DNA of 64,000 bases from Nansenia antarctica (taxonomy: Eukaryota; Chordata; Actinopteri; Argentiniformes; Microstomatidae), in assembly GCA_963989245.1 (NCBI GenBank), contig OZ022346.1:2059762-2123761 (forward strand), given 5' to 3'. The position numbers were made by a program, and so were the translations under genes. The notes under the pieces are model-generated. The model saw only the letters and a list, made by a program, of their open reading frames with translations. It searched no databases and was not told where the DNA came from. Shown here piece by piece: positions 43,240-54,408 of the stretch (the stretch's first letter is position 1; every line of letters begins with the position of its first letter).

Positions 43240-44880
43240 TTTGATGGGAGATAAAATAAATAAATAAATAAGGCATAAGAATTCTTAATGCCACTGTCTC
43301 ACAGAAACTCGTTATTTCCCAATACTCAAAAATGCAACGCTTTCTAATATCGAGTTCAATATATCATGGTTTTATTAGGCTATTCTATCAGGCTTTTGAA
43401 ACAAGGACAGGTTTGTGTCTTCAAAGCTTTTGTGAGGAGGAGTTTCCAGATGCTGTGATCTAGGAGGGAGTAACAGGATTACACAAGTGACAGGAGGATG
43501 ACTAACGGTTCAGCGCTGTTGCTGCAGCTCACAGAGGGAGAAAGAAGTATTCAACACATCCACAAGGTAGAAATCGGACGACGGGCTCATTGTAATGCAT
43601 GGGATGGAAGAAAGAATCTATTTCTGCCTCCATCAACCTCTGCTCATCAATTCATCCACTAAGTAGCCCGAAACAGTGTCTGCAAGTAGCCAATAGTTTG
43701 TGCCAACCGTGCGAAAACAGTGTCTGCAAGTAGCCAATAGTTTGTGCCAACGGGTTAGTGAAACACACACAGTTGTCGTTAAACCCACGCTGTGGCTTCA
43801 GTGCCGTGATGTGATGTGATGTATCGCTGCGTACGACTCTCAGCGGACAGCGTTAAATCAACCGTTTTGAAACCGAACGGAATGGCAGCTTCTGGGGCCT
43901 CGTGCAGTTGTGTGTGTCTCGCATGCTGTTCTAATCATTTGTATTGGTTTGAGGAGGGCTGCCATGTCTGTTTAAAGAGCGGTCCAGTTCAACATATAGA
44001 TGATTAATATTGCAATTAGAGGTCCTGGAACATGGACATGATGCCAGTTCAGAGAGCCTGTGAGAGACTTTCCAAATGGTAATTACATCAAAACCCAGTT
44101 CCTGTTTTATGCAATTGCCATGAATATTGAGGTTTTGTATTTAGTGGAAAAATAAAGAGCTTTTACCCCTTACACAACAGCATACTATGGGTGTACCAAA
44201 TTCTACTGGAAGCACTAGTCAGAATTGTGTTAGTTGTCTCAAAACCGCAATGCTCCACTCATATTCACTTCCCAAAAACTGGCTGGATAAACATTTGAGA
44301 GAACAGACTATACATTCTTCCATGCCAACGTTCCATGCCGTTCCATGGCGTTCCGTGGCCTTCCATGGCAGCGCGAGTCAAGGCCGATTCATGCTTCATC
44401 AACAACACAACCAGGGGTCTGCTGCGTAGGTTCGAGAAGGTTGCGTAACTGTTGCAGAGGAGGTTTGCACAGGTGTTCACGCTCCTCTCTTGATTTCGAC
44501 GAGCAGCGCGAGCGAGTCCAGTAGTTCAGTACTGGTTCAGTACTGGTTCAGTACCGGGACAAGTTTGTGAAAGCTGGGGAAAACAAAGAAATGTGGATCT
44601 GGGCCAGGAGTCAAACAAATCCCATCTGCCCATCTTCTCTGTTATGCTCTGTCCTCTTGGTTGGAAGTATTCCTAAAGCACAGAGAGACAGAGACAAACT
44701 ATCCTGAGGTAAATCCTGAGGCAGCCTAACTAGCATACAGTACAGTCTGACTTCTGCTACTCTACTTTGACTGCAGCTGTTCTCAACCATGAATTATGTT
44801 GAGTAATGGTAATATGAAAGCCACCAGAAGTGTGTAGCGTGACAGCACTGCCATAGGCTACCAGAAGTATGACTGAGAGC
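43240..44880. other. intergenic, short local repeats only
   Basis: Contains a 45-bp tandem duplication (AACAGTGTCTGCAAGTAGCC, 43671-43759), several GTTCCATGCC/GTTCCATGGC units (44328-44370) and three TTCAGTACTGG units (44525-44560). A possible Tc1-like left end (AAGTATTCAACACATC) lies at 43546. No gene. Confidence 0.5.
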
Positions 44881-44884
44881 CAAC

Positions 44885-45160
44885 TGGGTACTAGTTGCAC
44901 AAGCTCCGCACCATGGGAGATCGGGCCTTCTGCTCGGCTGCTCCCAGGCTGTGGAATGCTCTCCCTGACCACCTAAGGGCACCACAGTCTGTAGATGCTT
45001 TTAAACGAGGTCTTAAAACCTACCTTTTTAATAGAGCCTTTTTAGCCTTTTAATTGAACATGTTTATTGTTTTATCTTCCTGTTTTTAATTGTAGCACTT
45101 TGAGATTCCTTATCTAAAGTGCTTTTACAAATAAAATGGTTTGTTATTATTATTATTACA
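44885..45160 (+). mobile_element. LINE 3' end, ORF2 C-terminus
   Basis: Reads M-G-D-R-A-F-C-S-A-A-P-R-L-W-N-A-L-P, then V-D-A-F-K-R-G-L-K-T-Y-L-F and a stop, followed by a 3' UTR with GCACTTTGAGATTCC and an (ATT)n tail. A clean 5'-truncated copy of a CR1/L2-type LINE. Confidence 0.82.
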
Positions 45161-45720
45161 AGTGACGCAGAAGAATGTAGAGGCCTTTAAACATAATGTT
45201 GCTAATTGTGTAAAGGCTCTCCCTTTGACATGTGATGCAGGCAAGCTGGGAATCACAGTGGTTGTGAGGTTCAGATCTCTGGATGTCTCTCAGTTTGGAT
45301 GTTTATGTTTCTTAGTTAGAACAGGAAGCTCCTGGGAAAATGGTCTAACTCGTTCAATTAGAGGCCTTATTCCTTATCGTTCTTTTATTGACAAGTATCG
45401 TCAAGGGGTGGGGGTTATATTTTACAATCTGAAACTCACACAGTGGAAGCTAGTGGGCATGTATATTTTGGATGCAATTCGTAAGCCGCAACTCTCACAT
45501 CCGCCTTGTAAATAAGGTCTAAATATATATTGCCGATCCAAGGATGTGGGAATCTAGAGATTTGGTGAGGCCAGTCCAAAGAGGGTGAATTTCCATAATT
45601 GATGAGTCTATTAATAGGTTATGGGTTTAGGACTATTGGCATGTGTGTCCTGGAAAAAATATATTAGAAATGTCTTATTGGGTTTTTGCTGACGTTCTGC
45701 TGGTGTTCTGGCATTCTAAT
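45160..45720. other. intergenic, nothing recognised
   Basis: A + frame (45141-45515, 124 codons) lacks any recognised domain. Confidence 0.35.
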
Positions 45721-45721
45721 C

Positions 45722-46249
45722 TTAGCGCGGGAACAGGGCTGAATGTAGGCTGAATCCTGGATGCAGAATGGTTACATTAGCAGCAACAGTGACTTGTCCT
45801 CCATCTATGGTTTTGACCCAGAACATGGTCTCCTCTTTCTCAGTGTCATACAATAGATGACCACAGCTTCCTCTGACGTGTGCCCAGATCCAGAGGGGTG
45901 AGTGAGGCAAGAAATGATCCCTATTGCACAGAGAAATAACTTTATGGCCATGTCTTACAACCTCAAGAAAGTTTGGCAACCACAAACAGATCTTAAATAT
46001 CTTAACGGGCGATCCGTGACAGATGCTGGAGGGATGTAGTTGCAATGGCAGCACGATTAAACTAATGTGTCGCCCGCCATGATGCCATACACTATCCTCA
46101 GCTGATGTCTTAAATAATAGGGATGGATAGGATCCTGGCCTCAAACCACACACATCGAGGATATGAACTGACTTCATGTTGTGCATTGAAAGTAAGTTTC
46201 CCCTAGAGTTAGCATGCTTTCGTTGAGAATACGAACTGATTTTGCCCAT
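45722..46249 (-). other. unidentified 175-codon open frame
   Basis: Longest non-repetitive open frame outside mobile-element coding. It starts at an ATG (46249-46247), M-G-K-I-S-S-Y-S-Q, and ends before TTAGCG at 45722. The frame stays open 48 codons further upstream, but those codons come from the Tc1-like element that begins at 46266. Later residues include V-R-G-S-C-G-H-L-L-Y-D and E-T-M-F-W-V-K-T-I-D-G-G-Q. I do not recognise the protein. It may be a mobile-element fragment, a lineage-specific exon, or chance. Confidence 0.25.
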
Positions 46250-46265
46250 GCTCAAGCACCAGCTA

Positions 46266-47089
46266 CAGTGGAGGAAGTCAGTATTCAACACATCACACTG
46301 GTCACTGCCAGACACACCGGGAGCTGCCAGCCAGCAGACTGGTTCTGTGGGAGCCAACCAACGGGCTTCAATCACAAGTGTGTCCCACACTAACATACGT
46401 GGACGTACTCAAGAAGATGCAGGAGCGGAAAGTACCGGCGAGCTAGCCAGATGTATGGAGGATCAGGGAGCAAACTAACGTTCTGACTGCCCGGTCAGAA
46501 ATCTCACAAGGAGCTCCTGTGTGTGGCCGGTTGATGGTGGAGGGATGTTCCTTCCACTTGCAGATAACGGCCCCAATGGTGCTTATAGGAACATTTAGGA
46601 GTTAAGAACTCTGTCGGTAACCAGTGCCGTTACTATGGCTGCTCAACAATCATGCTCTTTGCCTCTATCCATCATGACATCGTGAGATGTTGTTTCTTGC
46701 AGGAAATCTTGGTGACAAATGATTTGTTTAATTGCATTGAGAGGTGGGAAACCCTTTTTTGGAAAGAGTAGAAGTACTTACCCACCAACATGCACTTACC
46801 CAGCTGGTTATAATAAGCACAGGTAGGAGAACTCATTAGTGACATCAGCTGGTTTTGCTTCTCTTTTCTTTTTCAAAACATTTTCCTGTGTCATTCCACT
46901 TTATTGCACATCTTTTATGGTTTGGAATGTTACAATTTTACAATGTTACAATTTCTTTAGCTGTGTAGTTTTAGCAATACCAAGTGTTAAATTAATACCA
47001 ATGTCTGGTGTAAATTTCATGGAATTAGCTGCAATGGAAATTGAATTAAAACAAATTGCTGATGTGTTGAATACTTATTTCTCCCACTG
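46266..47089. mobile_element. Tc1/mariner-like non-autonomous element
   Basis: Left end CAGTGGAGGAAGTCAGTATT, then CAACACATC. The right end is its inverse, GATGTGTTGAATACTTATTT then CTCCCACTG, with TA on both sides (46264-46265, 47090-47091). 824 bp without a transposase frame. Relatives, mostly right ends, lie at 13.1, 33.2 and 50.5 kb. Confidence 0.72.
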
Positions 47090-47359
47090 TATCTACTATT
47101 GAACTTACCTTATATGTGGTGCTATTAAGGCTAACAATGAGAGTCATTGCAACAAGGCTTGTCAGTATCATTGATGGCGGTATAACAACACCCTCAATCA
47201 TCCTCTAGCTTTCATGTTTGGCCTCCTGCCACCTCAGCCACAGCAGAGCCCTTCAGCATCATGCAGAGGGAGCTACCCTCAGGACGCGTCCTGCTGAGCT
47301 GTAAGGTCATGGAGGTCACCAGGAGGTCACCAGGAGGTCACAAGGTGGTATACAGAGTG

Positions 47360-47945
47360 GATTTGGACAGTACTCAGATCCTTTTTCCACATTTTGTTGT
47401 ATTTATGTTTGTATTGTTGTTTTGTATTTATTATAGACTCAATTTAACATTTAATAAATCAAAAATAATTTGCTGTTAATCCACACCCACAATACCCCAG
47501 AATGACAAAGCGAAAGCACAGTTTTTGAAATCTCAGTAAAGTTTTGTTCCTCTCCATTTGCTCAGTTTGTAATGATAAGCTGATCCACATAGTGTGTAAT
47601 TGCAAAATGCAAATCAGAAAACAAAAAAGACAATATAAAAACATATATATTAATTCCAAAATTGCATGAACTATTATCCTTGCATTAAGATGGGCTCAAT
47701 TCAACTTATTGAGTGATTTGTTGATGACGTTTTTGCATTTTAACTCATTTTAAGAGCAAAGGGTCTGAATACTTATGTACAGTACATGAGGTATTTCTGT
47801 ATTTGTTTTTGTTTTGTCATTCTGGGGTATTAGTATGGATTGATGGCACATTATTTTGATTGAATCCATTTTAAATTGAGTCTATGACACAACAAAATGT
47901 GGAAAAAGTGAAGGCGTCTACTTTCTGAAGGCACTATAAAGTACA
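47360..47945. mobile_element. decayed Tc1-like element (second family)
   Basis: Left part CAGTACTCAGATCCTTTTTC, CACATTTTGTTGT; right part ACAACAAAATGTGGAAAAAG and TTTCTGAAGGCACTATA, inverted to each other. The interior has GTCATTCTGGGGTATTAGTA. This is the widespread fish Tc1 type, decayed. Confidence 0.65.
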
Positions 47946-47949
47946 GTGG

Positions 47950-48980
47950 TCCCACTCAGTTGAACAAAGAGGCCTTACACTCTGTACCTCCAGTGATGGT
48001 GGTCTGATGGTGGTCTAACGTCGGCTTCTCTTGGACTGTTGACCCTTTTCGGTAACTTTGTTTTTCCTTCATCTTTCTTTGCTTTTAGAAAGGTACATTT
48101 AGTCTGGGATCCAGCTGTTGCGTATAACAGGACAATGCATGATGAAAATCAGAATAAGCTTCTTCCACAGAGCGGTCACCCCCCCGCCCCCTAATCTAAT
48201 AAATAGACTATATTCTTTTCTTGCAGATGTTTTATATGTGAAAGTGCAAATACAGACAATTGCCAAGAAAAAGCCATCGAACACCAGCTACAGTTTTTCT
48301 CCGAGTTGGCAGCTCAGGTTTATTTTTCGATGGCCAACGTTGCGAAACGTTTACTGGCAATTATTGATTTTGTGAAAATGTCAGAAAGTCTCTCAAAGTT
48401 GAGTCAGAACAAAAATTAAAAAAGGTTTGCACTCTCTCCCCTCTCCCCTTGGAAACAGGACATCTGTGTTTAAATATTTACAACATCCTACATCAATTTA
48501 ATAAGCATTAATATATCCAACTTCCTTCCCTGTTATTTTTTATCATGGAGAGATATACAGTATAGTAAATATGGCTTGAGCGCCTAAATAAGCATCCAAC
48601 TAAATGAGTAACGAAATACTTAATCTCTTCTAAGGTCATTGAAGCAATAATGGATGAGGGTTAGCTTAGCGGCTGATGTGGGATCATGTCCTTAAAAAAC
48701 ATCATGCTCACATACAGATACCGTTTGTCATCCTGTGAGAAACTGGGTTTTATTAGCGAGGTTTAAAGGTGCTCCTGTGACTCACTCTCTCATAGAACAT
48801 TTAGTGGGTGACTTTAGTGGCTGAAAATAGTTCTGATCGGTCTAATCTGTGTCACAAACCTAGCAGCACACTGCCAGTTTCCTTGCCCTCAGCTGTGGTC
48901 TAAGGAATGTCTAGACCTGATTTCTTAATTGACTTTTACACATCATCATCTGGCCTTTGAAGGTTATCTCACCATCTGAG
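47950..48980. other. intergenic, nothing recognised
   Basis: No supported gene or element identified. Confidence 0.4.
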
Positions 48981-48995
48981 GGCCCAAGTGGAACG

Positions 48996-49420
48996 GAAAC
49001 CCATGGTAAACTAGAGGAAACCCATGGTAAACTAGAGGAAACCCATGGTAAACTAGAGGAAACCCATGGTAAATGCACTGCTAAACTAGAGGAAACCCAT
49101 GGTAAACTAGAGGAAACCCATGGTAAATGCACTGCTAAACTAGAGGAAACCCATGGTAAATGTGCTGCTAAACTAGAGGAAACCCATGGTAAATGTGCTG
49201 CTAAACTAGAAGGAAACCCATAGTAAATGCACTGCTAAACTAGAGGAAACCCATGGTAAACTAGAGGAAACCCATGGTAAATGCACTGCTAAACTAGAGG
49301 AAACCCATGGTAAATGTGCTGCTAAACTAGAGGAAACCCATGGTAAATGTGCTGCTAAACTAGAAGGAAACCCATAGTAAATGCACTGCTAAACTAGAGG
49401 AAACCCATGGTAAACTAGAG
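48996..49420. repeat. 21/33-bp minisatellite with higher-order copy
   Basis: Units GGAAACCCATGGTAAACTAG plus A (21 bp), or with an extra ATGCACTGCTAA-type segment (33 bp). A block with the variant AGAAGGAAACCCATAG recurs near 49207 and 49365, so about 158 bp was itself duplicated. Confidence 0.93.
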
Positions 49421-49429
49421 GGTCAATGG

Positions 49430-49880
49430 AGAGCTTTGGTTGCTTTACATTATGGTAGTTTTGTTGAAAATGAAAAGCCTAAAACACTGTTTCAAACCTT
49501 TCTAAGACAAGAATAGGATTCTTAGAAAGCAGCATGTAACAGCATGTAAACCCCTTTTAAATTATTATTATTATTATTATGTATTTCTATTAAATAATGT
49601 TCTAATGCAATAATATTCAACAGCAATTCTATTCTATTCTATAGGTATCTTACTTTAAGGTGAGTCCTGAGTAAATGCACCCTCTAAAAAGCAACCCTAA
49701 CGCCATGCTGCTCTCTACCTCTGCTCCATCAACAACAAGGCTTACACTCAGTGAATACATTTGTGACAATAACATTGACCTTATTTGTTTAACTGATACA
49801 TGGCAAAGGCCCATGGGGATACTATCTTCTCAACTAAGCTGGCCCCTCTGGATAATACATATCATGTTAACATTGAACAA
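49430..49880. other. intergenic, possible LINE debris
   Basis: ATT-rich tract near 49562. A frame near 49735-49800 reads T-L-S-E-Y-I-C-D-N-N-I-D-L-I-C-L-T-D-T-W, reminiscent of the LINE endonuclease start (E-x-I-x-D-x-x-I-D-x-x-x-L-T-E-T-W), so this is a small LINE 5' fragment. Confidence 0.5.
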
Positions 49881-49885
49881 CCTCG

Positions 49886-50076
49886 CAATGGCCTCTCATT
49901 CACCCATTCACACACACATTCACACACCTATGGCGGCAAGCTACCATGCAAGGCCCGCTCATTGGGAGCAATTTGGGGTTGCCCAAGGACACCTCAACAT
50001 GTGGAGCCAGGGATTGAACCTTGAACCACCAACCTTGCATGACACCGTCTCTACCTCCTGAGCCTCTGCCACCCGC
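49886..50076 (-). mobile_element. tRNA-derived SINE, 3'-truncated
   Basis: Reverse copy of the family at 40024: inverted CATTCACCCATTCACACACA, GCTCATTGGGAGCAATTTGG and a B-box-like GTTCAATCCCTGG. The LINE-like tail is missing. Confidence 0.8.
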
Positions 50077-50379
50077 ATCGGTCATATCTATCTCCACCAA
50101 CAGAGGCGACACACAGGGGTTGTTTGTATTGGGAAGGCTTCTGGATGGTAGTCTGAGGTTTAGGCTACACAGAGGGAACAAAGCATGCCTCACACTACTC
50201 CCCTTTCCAAATAAACATAAAAACGTTTCCATAGTAACCATCTCCAAATCAACCCACTCATGGCTCTACCTGCTACTGGCACGTGACTCACAGACCACCT
50301 GTGGTTGAGACGACGTTCACACACATCATTCACTGGGCCTATTTTCCAAGAAACTTGCAACCTCTGTTGTACGTGGCTT

Positions 50380-50637
50380 TGAAACTGCCAGCAATCTTTT
50401 ATAAAATAGTATTGATCTAGAAAGATCAGAAGGAAGAAGTGACCTCTGGGACAGAAATGTAGACCAGACATTGGTATTAACTCAATAATCTCAATTTTGA
50501 AGAATGTGCTTACATGCAAGTTAAAGATGACGTCCAAGTACATTTATATAAATGACCCCTGGTCTAAATTCAATGTGAATAGCTGCGATGGAAATATGTT
50601 GAATTCAAAATGTATTGAATACTTATTTCCCCCACTG
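50380..50637. mobile_element. Tc1-like right end carrying a Harbinger-like end
   Basis: The Tc1 part matches 33095-33294 (GTAGACCAGACATTGGTATT...AATACTTATTTCCCCC). In its middle, about 50505-50558 resembles the end of the Harbinger-like family (GTGCTTACATGCAAGTTAAA, GATGACGTCCAAGTAC, then AATGACCCC), followed by CTG at 50559-50561. Confidence 0.6.
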
Positions 50638-50744
50638 TATATGCCAAATGCAGTACCAATAACATGTCTGTTTCATAAATGTACCGTTTATATAGCCATT
50701 TTAAATTAAATATAAATACTGAATTGTTAGTCAATTAAATATTA

Positions 50745-50935
50745 AGACGGATGAATGAATGAATGAATGAATGAATGAATGAATGGACTTTATTGTCATT
50801 GCTACAGTACAGGTACCAAACAACGAAATTTAGGAGGGGTGGCTCCCCTGGTGTTAGGAAAGGGAAAAAAAAACACTTTTAAAAAAAATCACAAGAAGGG
50901 AAGGAGCTGGTTTACAAAAATAAAGGCTATGTACA
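50745..50935 (-). mobile_element. L2/Rex1-like LINE 3' end
   Basis: (GAAT)n tail at 50750-50783, then GGACTTTATTGTCATTGCTA and AACGAAATTTAGGAGGGGTG, the reverse of an L2/Rex1 3' UTR. Confidence 0.6.
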
Positions 50936-51184
50936 CAATCCACTGTACTATACTGTACAGACAGACGACTAGGGTTGTCATATTGCACAATAGTATTTTT
51001 TCACGTTATTTAAAGTGTCACAGTTTGCAGGCTTGAAATGTACATGTTTGTGCCTCAGCACTACACCTGATTTTTTCAGTCCAGCAGCTGCCATACAATC
51101 CGTCCAGACTGTCCAGGGCCCAGGGATGTAATGGAACTCATAATTGGAAGTCATAATTCACAAGTCACAATGACCAAATCACTC

Positions 51185-51500
51185 CCACTCTCATGCAACT
51201 ACACTGGTTACCGGTGCAATACCGCATTGACTTCAACACCCTCCTGCTCACATACAAGCCCTTCCCTCCCATGCCTACCTCTCTGATCTACCTACCGACT
51301 CTCTCCTACCTCTCTGATCTACCTACCTACTCTCTCTCCTACCTCTCTGATCTACCTACCTACTCTCTCTCCTACCTCTCTGATCTACTACACAAATACA
51401 CCCATGCCTCACTCTTCCCTCCTCCTCAGCCGGCCTTCTCTCCATCCCGTCAACCCACCTCAGCACACTGGGCGAGCCTTCAGCCCTGCTGCCCCCAGAC
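51185..51500 (+). mobile_element. outer LINE, left half (ORF2 C-terminus)
   Basis: Reads M-Q-L-H-W-L-P-V-Q-Y-R-I-D-F-N-T-L-L-L-T, then in a shifted frame G-R-A-F-S-P-A-A-P-R, and stops at CCCCAGAC (51493-51500), where the hAT composite begins. The next codons of the same peptide (L-W-N-S-L-P) resume after 56322. In the middle, a 33-bp in-frame unit (S-D-L-P-T-Y-S-L-S-Y-L) is tandemly repeated about three times (51290-51390). Confidence 0.8.
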
Positions 51501-51556
51501 CATACCTGTCAACATACCTGTCAACATACCAGTCAACATACCTGTCAACATGCCTG
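51501..51556. repeat. 12-bp array at hAT left end, part 1
   Basis: Four to five copies of CATACCTGTCAA, a tandem amplification of the hAT terminus. The array resumes at 52655-52690, across an inserted element. Confidence 0.88.
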
Positions 51557-52652
51557 TCAACCATGCACGTGCCGTGAGCTTTTAGATTGGGTAAGCATAA
51601 GATATAGAAATACACATAATTACACATACTGTACACGCTATCAGTGAACGCAGTTTCAAGGAAATGCAATTTTGATGCCCTAGAACCCGCTAATAAACTG
51701 TAGTGTCACTTTGTGATCATATTACCAAAAACAAAAAAAACAGTTGCCAGTTTCGACTACATCAGGGGTGCTCATTGTTCAATCTTTTTTTAACCAAGAT
51801 ATTTAAAAGTAGCCAGCCTGCTGAAATCTACAAGTCCAGTTTCAACATCGCAAATGCACACATGCACAACACAGACACACACCGTTTCCATCCTCCATAG
51901 TAAACTCACAACACACTTTCTTTTCATACTTTGTCACACAGGCACTTGACATCACATCACACATCACCAGCCTCGCGAATCATATAAATCATATAAACCG
52001 CTCATACCAGGCTTGCTGGCGACTCTCCCTTTCTGGGTGTGAAGATCGGTGACCGGTGGCTTCGGCCGGCCTTTAGCCAGTAGTTCTGCCTTTTTCCAGT
52101 CCAGTCCAGTCTACGAAATCCCTTTAGGTCGCTGACAGTAATGTCCATATTCACAAAATCAAGCAAGTTATCCTTATTGATTATTATTATTTAGATCGTT
52201 TGAGCTAGCTAGCATAAGCTATTCTGCCGGGCGAGAGGTGATATGTTAAGTGAACTTGAAAGTGATAAGAGCCAATCAGTAGCTCTTATCGGAATGAACG
52301 AACTACTGATTGGCTGTAAGCATGCTTACCATGGCCACATTAAACAGCGGGCTGAGGCATCGAAAAAAAATAAAAAAGACATTTTCACACATTCGAATGT
52401 ACGCGAGGGAAAGCAGAGAGAGAAGTGCTTATATGCAACGCAATGCAGAGTAGGAAGTGCTTACTCCTGCAGGTGGCGCTAAAAATGCAACGTCAAAATG
52501 AATGACTCCTGCTGCCCTGGGACCTAAAATACGACTCTTTTAATGAAAACAAACAAACGGTTACATGCACTTTAATTTTAATATTTTCACGGTCCTTTTT
52601 TATTTTTTCGTTGGGTAAGCACTGCTTACTCTGCTTATATGGACGGCACGTC
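51553..52652. mobile_element. unclassified nested element, 1.1 kb
   Basis: Lies between the two halves of the 12-bp array. The outer sequences are inverted to each other: GCACGTGCCGT near 51566 and ACGGCACGTCC near 52643. It also contains an inverted pair TAGCTCTTATC/ATCAGTAG around 52280. Class unknown. Confidence 0.45.
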
Positions 52653-52750
52653 CTTGCTGTCAACATACCTGTCAACATACCTGTCCACATTGGGATTTGA
52701 AAATAGGGGACATTTTCCAGCGCCCCGTCCTGGGCTGTGCCACTGTCCTC

Positions 52751-52935
52751 ATGGGAGACCCCTTACATTTAAACAAGGGTACACACAGTCAATCCTAACA
52801 TCACCACTAGACAACCATAGGAGACCCCTTACATTTAAACAAGGGTACACACAGTCAATCCTAACATCACCACTAGACAACCATAGGAGACCCCTTACAT
52901 TTAGACAAGGGTACACACAGTCAATCAACCACCTG
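52751..52935. repeat. 66-bp minisatellite, about 2.8 copies
   Basis: Unit begins GGAGACCCCTTACATTTAAA and ends CACTAGACAACCATA. Copies are nearly identical (A-to-G change in the third). Inside the hAT composite. Confidence 0.95.
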
Positions 52936-53084
52936 CTTCAGTGCAACAAGAATTGGGTTAACTAGTTGTTAAGTAAGTGACTACAGGTGGTCAGAATCAC
53001 CTGGTTGAAAGTGAAATACTTTGAACATCCCTGCATTATTTACATGAAAACACAAAAGGGCATATAAATTCAGCACATGAATGA

Positions 53085-54408
53085 TGATGAAAACCTTTAT
53101 TGTCCCCAATGGGGAAATGTTGTTGTCAAACAGCTTAGGCAGACAGAAAACATTCAATAAATAAATAAATAAAACAGTGCAGGCTCAATAAGTAAAAAGT
53201 GCAAGATAAAGTGCTCAAGTGCATGTATAGTCCAAGTAGCAGTCTTAACGGCCTCTCAGCTCCAGGTCTCCCCCACCCTGCAGGGCCTGGTTGTAGAGTC
53301 GGAGTGCAGCTGGAATAAAGGACTGTCCAAATCTTTTTGTACTTTGACGGGGGAGAACAAATCTGTGGCTGAACTTGCTCCTCATCCCCGCCAGCTCGCA
53401 GTACATTGGGTGGGAGGGATTGGCCAGCATGGCCGCCAGTTTTTTCCCCATCCTCTGTTCTGCCACCACCTCTAGGCTGTCCAGCCCGGTCCCCACCACA
53501 GAGCTGGCCTTCTTCACCAGTTTGTTCAGCTTCGCAGCATCCCTGGCACAGATGTTTCCACCCCAGCAGGCCACGGCGAAGAACAGAACGCTGGCGACCA
53601 CCGACTGGTAAAACATTCGCAGCAGCTTGTTGCAGCCGAAAGACCTCAGCCTTCTCAGGAAAAACAGTCTGCTCTGCCCTTTCCTGAGAAGAGCCTCGGT
53701 GTTGTCAGTCCAGTCCAGTTTGTTATTAATTTGTACTCCCAGGTACCTGTAGGAGTCCACCCTCTCGACTTCCACCCCCTTGATGGTGATGGGGGCTGGG
53801 GTCCTTCTCTTCCTCCTAAAATCCACCACCAACTCCTTTGTTTTGCTGGTGTTAAGCAAAAGGTAGTTGGTGTCGCACCACTGCACAAAGCTCTCCACCA
53901 GGGCCCTGTACTCCTCGTCCCTGTCGTCTGTGATGTAACCGACGATAGAGGAGTCATCAGAAAACTTCTGCAGGTGGCACTGGTCGGAGCTAAACTGTAA
54001 GTCGGAGGTATAGAGGGTGAAGAGAAAGGGTGACAGAACAGTTCCCTGGGGGGCGCCGGTGTTGCACACCACCACCTCAGACTGACAGCCCTGCAGTCTC
54101 ACATACTGACGTCTGTCTGTGAGGTAGTTGTGGATCCAAGCCGTCAGGGAGTCCTCCACACACATCACTGCTAGTTTGTCAGCCAGCAGTGATGGCTTGA
54201 TGGTGTTAAATGCACTGGAGAAGTCGAAGAACATGGTCCTCACCAGTCTAGAGATAGACTGAAGAGATGTTGGAATGTGTCCGCCAGCTCTCCAGCACAC
54301 ACCTTCAGAACCCTGGGGTTGATGTTGTCTGGACCTCTGGACTTGTTCACATTCACCCTGGAGAGCTGCCTTCTCACCTGCTCAGATGTTATAAAGCTGT
54401 GAGTACAG
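53085..54408 (-). mobile_element. L2/Rex1-like LINE, reverse transcriptase part
   Basis: The minus frame 54300-53245 shows RT motif A (F-F-D-F-S-S-A-F-N-T-I), motif B (G-A-P-Q-G-T-V-L-S-P), motif C (F-S-D-D-S-S-I) and the K-T-K-E-L-V-V-D-F region, ending in S-F-I-P-A-A-L-R-L-Y-N. Downstream is a 3' UTR with AATAAAGGTTTTCATC and an ATG-rich tail near 53085. Upstream, a linker (V-R-R-Q-L-S-R-V-N, K-S-R-G-P-D-N-I-N-P-R-V-L-K) is in another frame. The segment normally found between that linker and motif A is missing, so the copy is internally deleted and dead. Confidence 0.88.

Noticed and set aside
53731..54000. + strand and alternative minus frames over the LINE RT
   Set aside because: Shadows of the minus-strand reverse transcriptase frame, which carries recognisable motifs A to C.
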